A stretch of DNA of 7,664 nucleotides, taken from assembly GCA_903923915.1 (NCBI GenBank), contig CAIXZI010000712.1, forward strand, positions 1 through 7,664, read 5' to 3'. How positions within the stretch are numbered: position 1 is the stretch's first letter; every line of letters begins with the position of its first letter. This document shows, piece by piece, positions 1 to 6,194 of this stretch. The translations under genes were made by a program, and so were the position numbers. Under the pieces are notes generated by a model, which had not been told where the DNA came from, made no database searches, and saw nothing but the letters and a program-made list of their open reading frames with translations. The stretch comes from an uncultured Bacteroidota bacterium (GTDB taxonomy: Bacteria > Bacteroidota > Bacteroidia > B-17B0 > Aurantibacillaceae).

Positions 1-138
1 ATCCATCGTATCAGTAGTAGTCATAGATTGCAAACGAATTGGGTTGTTACCTCCAATGCCCAATGAACCTATTTTTACTTCGCGGGTTACAAACCGACTA
101 TACTCTGTAAGGCTGTTACAATAAGGTTTAATTAGCAT
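1..138 (-). CDS. ispG: IspG (GcpE), 4-hydroxy-3-methylbut-2-enyl diphosphate synthase, N-terminal fragment
   Basis: Only the first 46 codons are present; the gene continues past the left edge. Translation from the ATG at 138 begins MLIKPYCNSLTEYSRF, followed by REVKIGSLGIGG and then NPIRLQSMTTTDTMD. This matches the conserved IspG N-terminus (R.V.IG...IGG..PI..QSMT.TDT). The enzyme is cytosolic and carries a [4Fe-4S] cluster. It reductively opens methylerythritol cyclodiphosphate to HMBPP, the penultimate step of the MEP isoprenoid pathway. From family knowledge, Bacteroidota usually carry the long form with an inserted middle domain, but that part lies outside the window. The gene starts 24 bases after the stop of the propeller-like protein on the same strand. 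A -7-like box ends only 4 bases before the ATG, so it may also have its own, possibly leaderless, transcript. The fragment is short, but the motif is distinctive. Confidence 0.9.
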   Translation of the reverse strand, partial: MLIKPYCNSLTEYSRFVTREVKIGSLGIGGNNPIRLQSMTTTDTMD

Positions 139-142
139 TTTG

Positions 143-150
143 CAAAGTTA
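143..150 (-). promoter_or_regulatory. Bacteroidota -7 promoter box for ispG
   Basis: On the minus strand this reads TAACTTTG, a full match to the Bacteroidota sigma-A -7 consensus TAnnTTTG. It ends 4 bases before the ispG ATG, so a transcript starting at the normal distance would have almost no leader. I see no clear TTG -33 element at the usual spacing, so the call rests on the -7 box and its position. Confidence 0.45.
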
Positions 151-162
151 GAAAAAGGATTT

Positions 163-963
163 TTAATTATTAGTAGTTTTTACTACTACTGAATCGGGAT
201 AGAAAAGAAAATAATTTTCTTTTTCTATACGAACGTCTGTTGCATTTTTAAACGAAAGTTCTTTTTGTGTTAAATCTTTTATGTTGTACGATTTTAAAAT
301 GCCGTCTAAATAATAAAACATAAAGTTATCTTTTACCTGAAAGTGCTGCAAACCTTTAAAAGGTATGGTTTTGAAATAGGTGCCATAAATATCAAAAATT
401 AAAATGCCTTCTAAAGGATTGTTTAAAAAAATGTAGCCATTATGCTCAATCATAAAATTTGGCTTTAAATCCGTGCCCAATAATCGATTTAAATTACCTG
501 TGTTTACAACTGGTTTAAAGCTTTCATCTATACGAACAAGCTCCATATTCTCTCGGTTAAAAAACCAAATTCCATTATTAAAAGAGGTACAAATTACATC
601 GCTTTGCTCTAAGCTATAATCTTGCAAATTCATCGGGTCACCATTCTGACTAAGCAAATCATCAATGATAAGTATGGTGGCAAAATCTTTGTAAAACACT
701 AGTATTCTCAAGGGGTTGGTAACATCAATCGATGTAATTTTACCTACGGTTTTATTACTGAATATCTTAACCAAATCTCCGGTTTGGCTGTATTTTTTTA
801 TCTCTTCGCCTTTAACCAGATAGGTGTTTCCTAAATTATCTGTGGTAAAAAAATCAGCGGTAGATTTTATGGTGAATAGATTTTTAAGCTCTCCATCTGC
901 AGAAAATGAAAACGTAAATAATGCAAATACTAAAACAGAAATAGTGTTACAAACTTTGTTCAT
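163..963 (-). CDS. Secreted propeller-like protein of unknown function, conserved in Bacteroidota
   Basis: The protein has 266 residues from the ATG at 963. An in-frame TTG at 984 would add 7 residues ahead of the signal peptide, so I prefer the ATG. Residues 1-22 form a type I signal peptide (MNKVCN, a hydrophobic stretch, then FSFSA), so the product is exported to the periplasm or outside. The rest is a run of short beta-strand-like units with turns such as TDNLGNTY, FNNGIWFF and FDIYGTYFKTI, as expected of a beta-propeller or similar all-beta fold. There are no transmembrane segments after the signal and no catalytic motif I can name. From memory, close relatives with the same DNLGN and FDIYGTY blocks are widespread in Bacteroidota as hypothetical proteins. 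The gene lies 41 bases after the M1 peptidase and 24 before ispG, all on one strand. The near-consensus TACTATTG at 982-989 could be a weak internal promoter. Function is unknown. Confidence 0.8.
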   Translation of the reverse strand: MNKVCNTISVLVFALFTFSFSADGELKNLFTIKSTADFFTTDNLGNTYLVKGEEIKKYSQTGDLVKIFSNKTVGKITSIDVTNPLRILVFYKDFATILIIDDLLSQNGDPMNLQDYSLEQSDVICTSFNNGIWFFNRENMELVRIDESFKPVVNTGNLNRLLGTDLKPNFMIEHNGYIFLNNPLEGILIFDIYGTYFKTIPFKGLQHFQVKDNFMFYYLDGILKSYNIKDLTQKELSFKNATDVRIEKENYFLFYPDSVVVKTTNN

Positions 964-1004
964 TGGTATAAAACCTTTAAACAATAGTACATATTTTATG
1001 CCAA

Positions 1005-2957
1005 TTATCTAATAACCAATTTCCCTGATTTTATGCCCGCTAAAGCATTAATCTGATAAAAATACATTCCGTCTGCAAACCTTGATACATCAATACTCTC
1101 AGCTGTGTTACACTTTTTAGTTAAAATAGATTTACCCGTAACATCATATAAAGTAAATGTAAAATTACCTTCGCTTTTAACAACAATTAAATCGTTAGCC
1201 GGATTTGGATACACACTTGTTACTGCATCAAAACTATTGTAGACATTAATACCTGTAAGCGAAGCATCATGTGTTGGCCCAACAGAATCATTTATTACCC
1301 AATTTGCAGGGTCAATAATAATACCCGTAACGGTTCCTGCCACATTCATATTATACCAAGCTGTATCTGTTGCATGCATTACACGTATAATAGTATCGCC
1401 AATACTACGTTGCAGGGTATATTGCATAGGGGTAATAAATAGTGGCGTTACACTATAATCGCTTACGGTTTGTACACTACGCATAATAAAATTACCGTTG
1501 TGCTGATTCCAATGTACATCAAACGTTGGAAAACCTTCGCCATAAATCCATTGCGCAAAAAACTGATTTAAATTTAAACCCGTTGTGTTTTGCACCGAAG
1601 TTTGAAAATCGGCAAGGGTGGCTGTGGACTGATTAAACTGCTGCAAATAGTTTCGCAAAGCATGAAAAAACACCGTATCATCATTAATTACAAAACGTAA
1701 TGTATGAATAATAGCACCTCCTTTTTCATAACTCAATCTACTATCAAAAATTCTGTTTTCGCTGGTAGTATCGGGGTTGTAAACACTGCCGTTAGGCTGA
1801 CTCATAATATCGCTATGTGAGTTAAGCATGTATGGCGCAGCCTGATTTGGTTCCAGATATTCTCTTGCCAAATATTCGGTATAAGTAGCAAAACCTTCAT
1901 TTAAAAATATATCGTGCCAATTACCACAGGTTACTTTATCGCCAAACCATTGATGACCTAATTCGTGCGCAACCGTACTCCAATCAAAAGCTCCAATGGT
2001 GGTCATACTTTGATGTTCCATACCACCACCTAACGTAGTTTCGCAATGACCGTATTTTACCCAAGGATACATGCCATACAAATTGCTAAACAATTCAACA
2101 AACTGACGTGTAGAATCTAAAAAAGGTTTTACATACGGAAGTGTTGCCGGATTGTTATAAATGTAATTTTGAATTAAAACAGAATCGGTAGTACCTTGCG
2201 GATGCGCATAAATGCTATAATCTATATATTTTGCCAATGCAACCGATATTAAATAATAATCAATTGGCTGATTGTTTTTCCATTCAAAACGTTTTGTGTT
2301 GCCAATAGTAACTACATTGGTAAGTAAACCATTTGAACCCACTTTGTTAGCGGAGTCGGTGGTTACAAAAACCCAGTTAGAATCTATTTTATCGCGCAAT
2401 TGTTGTTTGCACGGAAACCACTCGTAAGCATGATAACACTCGCTTAACGTATAAGCCGATTTATTTTGCCAGGTTGGCGATGTACCGTTATTATAACCAT
2501 CTCCGGCCTGCGAACCGTTAATAGTAGGCGCTGTGCCATGGTAATAAACTGTGGCATCTATTTGAGAACCCTGCGTAAGTGGTGTAGCAAAAGGCACACG
2601 CACCTCATCAACATGGCGACTGGCTGTAGTTTTAATTCCATTTAAATAAATCGAATCGATAATGTAGGTATGATATAACTCAAAAGCAAAACTATCCAAA
2701 GCAGCTGATTTTACAGTAGCTAGCGTACGCACGTTACCGCTTATTACTTTATTAACATTAGAAAGTGTTAAATTAAGATGGTAAAATTTTAAATCGTATT
2801 GGTTTTCTAAATTTATTAAATAAGACGAAGCCAGCATAGAAGAAGCTTTGTTAGCGCTATTAGCATGACTTTTAATTTTAGTTTCAGCACAGGCAAACTT
2901 ATTTTGCGCTTGCAGCGATGCAGATATAATAGATAGGGCAAAAATTATTTTTTTCAT
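1005..2957 (-). CDS. Secreted M1 family zinc metallopeptidase with T9SS sorting domain
   Basis: This 650-residue protein is predicted to be a zinc aminopeptidase that trims peptides outside the cell. Residues 1-17 are a signal peptide (MKKIIFALSIISASLQA, then Q). The M1 N-terminal beta domain follows; its usual PCFDEP-like segment appears as WFPCKQQLRDK (180-190). The catalytic domain has HELGH at 331-335 and NEGFA at 353-357, giving zinc ligands His331, His335 and Glu354, with Glu332 as general base. Tyr410 in SYEKGG is the likely transition-state tyrosine. The exopeptidase GxMEN motif reads GGMEH (311-315): the Glu that binds the substrate amine is kept, while Asn is His. Residues about 580-650 form a T9SS type A C-terminal sorting domain (YPNPAND, then LYDVTGK, DGMYFYQI and GKLVIR), so the protein is probably exported through the type IX system and released or anchored at the surface. 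A weak -7-like TAACTTTT lies at 3011-3018. The length is complete and I see no frameshift. Confidence 0.95.
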   Translation of the reverse strand: MKKIIFALSIISASLQAQNKFACAETKIKSHANSANKASSMLASSYLINLENQYDLKFYHLNLTLSNVNKVISGNVRTLATVKSAALDSFAFELYHTYIIDSIYLNGIKTTASRHVDEVRVPFATPLTQGSQIDATVYYHGTAPTINGSQAGDGYNNGTSPTWQNKSAYTLSECYHAYEWFPCKQQLRDKIDSNWVFVTTDSANKVGSNGLLTNVVTIGNTKRFEWKNNQPIDYYLISVALAKYIDYSIYAHPQGTTDSVLIQNYIYNNPATLPYVKPFLDSTRQFVELFSNLYGMYPWVKYGHCETTLGGGMEHQSMTTIGAFDWSTVAHELGHQWFGDKVTCGNWHDIFLNEGFATYTEYLAREYLEPNQAAPYMLNSHSDIMSQPNGSVYNPDTTSENRIFDSRLSYEKGGAIIHTLRFVINDDTVFFHALRNYLQQFNQSTATLADFQTSVQNTTGLNLNQFFAQWIYGEGFPTFDVHWNQHNGNFIMRSVQTVSDYSVTPLFITPMQYTLQRSIGDTIIRVMHATDTAWYNMNVAGTVTGIIIDPANWVINDSVGPTHDASLTGINVYNSFDAVTSVYPNPANDLIVVKSEGNFTFTLYDVTGKSILTKKCNTAESIDVSRFADGMYFYQINALAGIKSGKLVIR

Positions 2958-3063
2958 GATAGTGGTTTAGTGGTTTTGCAAGGTAATTACTCACAAAAAA
3001 AATTTATGTTAAAAGTTACCGGCGGCAATTTAGCAGGATAAATGGGGTAGCGCAAAAATTTTG

Positions 3064-3071
3064 TACCTTTG
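3064..3071 (+). promoter_or_regulatory. Bacteroidota -7 promoter box for the small conserved protein
   Basis: The sequence TACCTTTG matches the TAnnTTTG consensus exactly and ends 25 bases before the ATG at 3097. It lies in the 139-base spacer between two divergent genes. No good TTG -33 element is visible 17-23 bases upstream. Confidence 0.45.
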
Positions 3072-3096
3072 AAAAAGCATTATTTACCTACAAAAT

Positions 3097-3567
3097 ATGA
3101 CTACTAATCGAGTATGGGTTTATTTAAGCAATAAACCATTTAACCAACAAACTGAAAACAGTTTAAAAACAGATGTGCAAAATTTTCTGTTGGGATGGAA
3201 TGCACATGGCAAAGCCTTAACAGCAAGTGCTGATATTTTGCACCATCACTTTATTATTATAAAAGCGGATGAAGAACAATACAGTGCCAGCGGATGCAGT
3301 ATTGACAAGCAGTTTCAATTTATAAAAGAAACCGAAAAAAAATACAACCTTAATTTATTAGATAGATTAGTGGTTGCTTACAAAAAAGATAACACTGTTT
3401 TTGTAACACACTCATCTAAGATACCTCAGCTTTTACAAGATGGTATAATCAATGAAAACACAATTGTTTTTAATACAACTTTATCAACCGAAAATGAATT
3501 TAAAACTGCTTTTGAAATCCCTTTAAAAGAAAGTTGGTTGAATAGGTTTTTGATTGCGGTGAAATAA
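3097..3567 (+). CDS. Small conserved Bacteroidota protein of unknown function (SGCSID family)
   Basis: The protein has 156 residues, with no signal peptide and no membrane segment, so it is probably cytosolic. Its recognisable blocks are RVWVYLSNKPF (5-15), the segment around Trp34 reading WNAHGKAL (34-41), FIIIKADE (52-59), SGCSID (65-70) and LLDRLVV (87-93). From memory, this pattern recurs in a family found throughout Bacteroidota that is often labelled 'ABC transporter ATPase' in databases. The label is not supported here: there is no Walker A (GxxGxGK[ST]), ABC signature or Walker B. The Cys and Asp of SGCSID are candidate functional residues. The gene stands alone: it diverges from the M1 peptidase, and its stop lies 4 bases from the stop of the opposing TPR gene. 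The ATG at 3097 follows a good -7 box. Function unknown. Confidence 0.8.
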   Translation: MTTNRVWVYLSNKPFNQQTENSLKTDVQNFLLGWNAHGKALTASADILHHHFIIIKADEEQYSASGCSIDKQFQFIKETEKKYNLNLLDRLVVAYKKDNTVFVTHSSKIPQLLQDGIINENTIVFNTTLSTENEFKTAFEIPLKESWLNRFLIAVK

Positions 3568-3571
3568 AGTT

Positions 3572-4483
3572 CTATCTACAGTTTTTATCGTATATATTTT
3601 TTGCTCTCTCGTAACCAAGGTCGGCAGCCTTTTTTAAATCCGCGCATTCACCTTCTTTGTCCCCAGTAGAGTGCTTAATCCCCGCTCTTCCAAAATATGA
3701 ATCAGCTCGATTTGGATTAATTTCAATCGCTTTACTATAATCACTAATGGCTTTTTTATTGTTTTTTAATCCTCCATTGGCAATCCCTCTATTGCTATAT
3801 GCTACGTCACTATTGGGATTCATTTTAATATAACTATCAAAATCCGAAATTGCTTCCTGGAATTTCTGAAGTCTAATTTTTGCATTTCCCCTGTTCATAT
3901 AAGATTCCGCTTTTGTAGGATCAGTTTCGATTGCCTTGCCATAGTCTTCAATAGCACCTAAAAAGTCTTCCGTTTTTTGCTTAGCATTGGCTCTATTATA
4001 ATATGCATCTGTAAAATTTGAATTTATTGAGATAGCTTTTGAATAATCTGAAATTGCTTCTTCATATAAACCAATTGCTTTTTTTGAATTCCCCCTGCCC
4101 AAATAATAATCTTCATGGCTCGACAGGTTGATAGCCTTATCATAATCCATAATAGCCTCTTTATACAAAGTCACATCATGTTCTGCATTTCCTCGATTGT
4201 AATAAATTTCCGGATCTGAAGGGTCTATTTTTTCTGCTTCATTTAAATCAGCAATTGCTCCATTATTGTCTTTTAGCAAGCTTTTTACATTTGCCCTATT
4301 TATTAAAGCGTTTACAAATTTAGGATTGATTACTAATACTTTATCATATTCAATTAATGCTTCTTGATACTTCCCATTTTTTTTAAATTCAACAGCTTTA
4401 TCGAACGTTTTTTTTGTTGCATCTTGCGAACATGAGATTAATGAAAATTGCAAGAATAAAATAGAAAGTATTAGATTTCTCAT
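3572..4483 (-). CDS. TPR-repeat lipoprotein
   Basis: The protein has 303 residues. It starts with a lipoprotein signal peptide (MRNLILSIL...) and lipobox LISC, with Cys18 as the lipidated residue, so it should be anchored to a membrane on the periplasmic side. From about residue 24 to 294 it is built almost wholly of eight 34-residue tetratricopeptide repeats, with the recurring pattern Y.NRG.A....... .EAI.DY.KAIEI.P. The unit around 119-130 (NLSSHEDYYLGR) is one residue short. The last unit ends in the C..LKKAADLGYERA pattern common at the ends of TPR arrays. There is no enzymatic domain, so the likely role is a binding scaffold; the partner is unknown. It lies 62 bases downstream of mrp on the same strand, with a near-consensus -7 box (TAATTTTA, about 4518-4525) between them. 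All 12 Arg codons are AGA, AGG or CGA, unlike the neighbours. Two runs of eight A lie within codons 23-36. Confidence 0.92.
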   Translation of the reverse strand: MRNLILSILFLQFSLISCSQDATKKTFDKAVEFKKNGKYQEALIEYDKVLVINPKFVNALINRANVKSLLKDNNGAIADLNEAEKIDPSDPEIYYNRGNAEHDVTLYKEAIMDYDKAINLSSHEDYYLGRGNSKKAIGLYEEAISDYSKAISINSNFTDAYYNRANAKQKTEDFLGAIEDYGKAIETDPTKAESYMNRGNAKIRLQKFQEAISDFDSYIKMNPNSDVAYSNRGIANGGLKNNKKAISDYSKAIEINPNRADSYFGRAGIKHSTGDKEGECADLKKAADLGYERAKNIYDKNCR

Positions 4484-4545
4484 TTAACTGTTTTTTTACT
4501 TAATAATTTCCAACCACTAAAATTATAGTTATCTTAAATTAAAAT

Positions 4546-5625
4546 TTAGACAACCGCTTCAACCTGCTTAGCATTTGCCATAGCAATGGTTTGCGCTAAT
4601 TTTTTAGCTGCATCCATAAACAAATTACTTTGTAAAGTATCATTTTGTAAAGCCGCAGGGCTACCCGCATCACCCGATTCGCAAATGCTTTGTATAATTG
4701 GTATTTGCGCTAAAAGCGGAACACCAAACTCTTCTGATAATTGTTGCGCACCACCTTTTCCAAAAATAAAATATTTGTTGTTAGGTAATTCTGCTGGTGT
4801 AAACCAAGCCATGTTTTCTACAATACCCAATAACGGAATATTGATGTGTTCGTTTTTAAACATAGCCGCACCTTTTCGTGCATCGCTTAAAGCAACCTGT
4901 TGTGGTGTGGTAACAATTACTGCACCTGTAATAGGTACAGAAGCTGCCAGGCTCATAGGTATATCGCCTGTTCCGGGAGGTAAATCAATAAACAAATAAT
5001 CTAACTCGCCCCAATGCGCATCAAAACATAATTGGTTAAGCGCTTTGGTTGCCATTGGTCCGCGCCAAATAATAGCTTGAGATGGGTCTGCAAAAAAACC
5101 AATAGATAATATTTTTACGCCATAACTTTCAACCGGAATCATTCTGTTTTTTCCGTCAATTAGTTTTTGTGCAGGCTTCTCGTTCAATACATCAAACATA
5201 ATTGGCATTGATGGGCCGTATATATCAGCATCAATTAAACCAACCTTTGCGCCTTGTTTGGCAAGGGCTACAGCCAAATTACTGGCAATGGTAGATTTAC
5301 CCACGCCACCTTTACCAGATGCAATGGCAATAATATTTTTTACTCCGGCAAGGCTGTCTTTATTTTGTTTTGCTTGTGTAACGTTAGATGTCATGGTAAC
5401 ATCAACCACCGCTTCTTTATCTACATAATGTTTAATGGCATTAACGCAGGCGTTGTGTATCATGTCTTTCATTGGGCAAGCGGGTGTAGTAAGCACCACC
5501 GTAAACGATACGTTTTTGCCTTCAACCTTTACATCTTTAATCATGTTAAGAGTTACCAAATCCTTTTTTAAATCTGGGTCGTCAACGTATTTAAGCGCGT
5601 CTATAACTTGTTCTGTTGTAATCAT
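4546..5625 (-). CDS. mrp: Mrp/ApbC (NBP35-like) Fe-S cluster carrier P-loop ATPase
   Basis: The protein has 359 residues and is cytosolic. Residues 3 to about 80 form a MIP18 (DUF59) domain, with the conserved Cys50 in TPACP. From about residue 96 comes the Mrp ATPase: the deviant Walker A SGKGGVGKST (103-112), switch I IDADIYGPS (131-139), IIWRGPM (185-191), switch II FIDLPPGTGD (212-221), VTTPQQVALSD (238-248) and IVENMAWF (268-275). The family binds and transfers [4Fe-4S] clusters to apo-enzymes, with ATP hydrolysis. In the enterobacterial proteins a CxxC follows the ENM segment. Here that stretch (276-289) is TPAELPNNKYFIFG, with no cysteine, which I recall as the usual Bacteroidota form; the cluster may be held differently. 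IspG, encoded in the same window, is an Fe-S enzyme and a plausible client, though this is inference. A consensus -7 box lies 19 bases before the ATG. The full length is present. Confidence 0.95.
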   Translation of the reverse strand: MITTEQVIDALKYVDDPDLKKDLVTLNMIKDVKVEGKNVSFTVVLTTPACPMKDMIHNACVNAIKHYVDKEAVVDVTMTSNVTQAKQNKDSLAGVKNIIAIASGKGGVGKSTIASNLAVALAKQGAKVGLIDADIYGPSMPIMFDVLNEKPAQKLIDGKNRMIPVESYGVKILSIGFFADPSQAIIWRGPMATKALNQLCFDAHWGELDYLFIDLPPGTGDIPMSLAASVPITGAVIVTTPQQVALSDARKGAAMFKNEHINIPLLGIVENMAWFTPAELPNNKYFIFGKGGAQQLSEEFGVPLLAQIPIIQSICESGDAGSPAALQNDTLQSNLFMDAAKKLAQTIAMANAKQVEAVV

Positions 5626-5644
5626 GGTTTCTAAAATATGGGTA

Positions 5645-5652
5645 CAAATTTA
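5645..5652 (-). promoter_or_regulatory. Bacteroidota -7 promoter box for mrp
   Basis: On the minus strand this reads TAAATTTG, an exact TAnnTTTG match ending 19 bases before the mrp ATG. Upstream, at the -33 position, there is only a T-rich stretch rather than a clear TTG. It is paired with an opposite-facing box at 5699-5706, so the 89-base spacer appears to hold two divergent core promoters. Confidence 0.5.
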
Positions 5653-5698
5653 CGCTTAAACAAGACTAATTAAAAGTGATTTGACTTATTTCTTTATT

Positions 5699-5706
5699 TA
5701 TATTTG
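5699..5706 (+). promoter_or_regulatory. Bacteroidota -7 promoter box for the LEA-like lipoprotein and nadE
   Basis: TATATTTG matches TAnnTTTG exactly. A TTTG at 5680-5683 could act as the -33 element, but the 15-base spacing is shorter than usual. The box ends 8 bases before the lipoprotein ATG at 5715, which leaves room for only a few leader bases or none. There is no later in-frame ATG that would keep the lipoprotein signal peptide. Confidence 0.5.
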
Positions 5707-5714
5707 CGCTTAGT

Positions 5715-6191
5715 ATGTTGTTTTTAAATAGAATTTTAATTTTTAGTGCGTTGGTTTTCCTGTCTTCTTGCATAGGAGAGTTAAAGGAGATTTCCATCAA
5801 CAACATTAACAATTTTAAAGTCACCAAAATGGATTTAAAAAGCATGGAAGGTGAGATAAATGTTAGCATAAACAACCCTAATAGCAAAAGCTTTAAAGTA
5901 TACAGGTCTAAGGCCACTGTTTTTGTGGGAGGAAACAAATTAGGCACAGCAAAAATTGTAAAAAAAGTAAAAATTCCTGCCAACTCAAGCGTTGATAATA
6001 CCTTTATTTTACGCGGAGATTTTAAAGAACTAAACTTTGGAACCATTGCTAATATTACCATGGGCAAACCAGCGGTAGAAATTAAAGGTTATTTAAAAGC
6101 GGGCAAATGGTTTTATAAAAAGAAATTTCCCATAGATCAAAAACAGAAAATATCAGGACAAGATTTTAAAGGATTACTGCCTGGGTTTTAA
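5715..6191 (+). CDS. LEA14-like (LEA type 2 / WHy) lipoprotein
   Basis: The protein has 158 residues. The signal peptide MLFLNRILIFSALVF ends in lipobox LSSC with Cys19, so it should be lipid-anchored in the envelope. The mature part fits the LEA type 2 (water stress and hypersensitive response) beta-sandwich: a strand with ISINNINNFKV (27-36), the typical INNPNS turn (52-57), then FKVYRSKATVFVGG, KVKIPANSS and KPAVEIKGYL. Bacterial members are small secreted or lipidated proteins without a settled biochemical role; membrane or desiccation protection has been proposed for the plant relatives. The start is fixed by the signal peptide and an upstream -7 box. The stop codon directly abuts a GTG and is followed by the nadE ATG, so the two genes are almost certainly co-transcribed. 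An open frame on the opposite strand over this gene is its shadow. The family assignment is from motif recall. Confidence 0.8.
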   Translation: MLFLNRILIFSALVFLSSCIGELKEISINNINNFKVTKMDLKSMEGEINVSINNPNSKSFKVYRSKATVFVGGNKLGTAKIVKKVKIPANSSVDNTFILRGDFKELNFGTIANITMGKPAVEIKGYLKAGKWFYKKKFPIDQKQKISGQDFKGLLPGF

Positions 6192-6194
6192 GTG

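Noticed and set aside
824..1012. 62-residue plus-strand open frame across the start of the propeller-like gene
   Set aside because: It runs antisense to a signal peptide and start codon that are well supported on the other strand.
4535..4548. Perfect AT-only inverted repeat (TAAATT, 2-base loop, AATTTA) at the mrp stop codon, considered as a terminator
   Set aside because: The stem is six A-T pairs with an impossibly small loop and is expected by chance in AT-rich DNA.
4586..4999. 137-residue plus-strand open frame opposite mrp
   Set aside because: It lies wholly inside a certain Mrp gene and shows no family motif. Two further plus-strand frames at 5254-5571 and 5435-5659 were rejected for the same reason.
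5666..6067. 133-residue open frame on the minus strand opposite the LEA-like lipoprotein
   Set aside because: The plus-strand frame has a lipobox, family motifs and a promoter box. The opposing frame has no recognisable domain and is a shadow.
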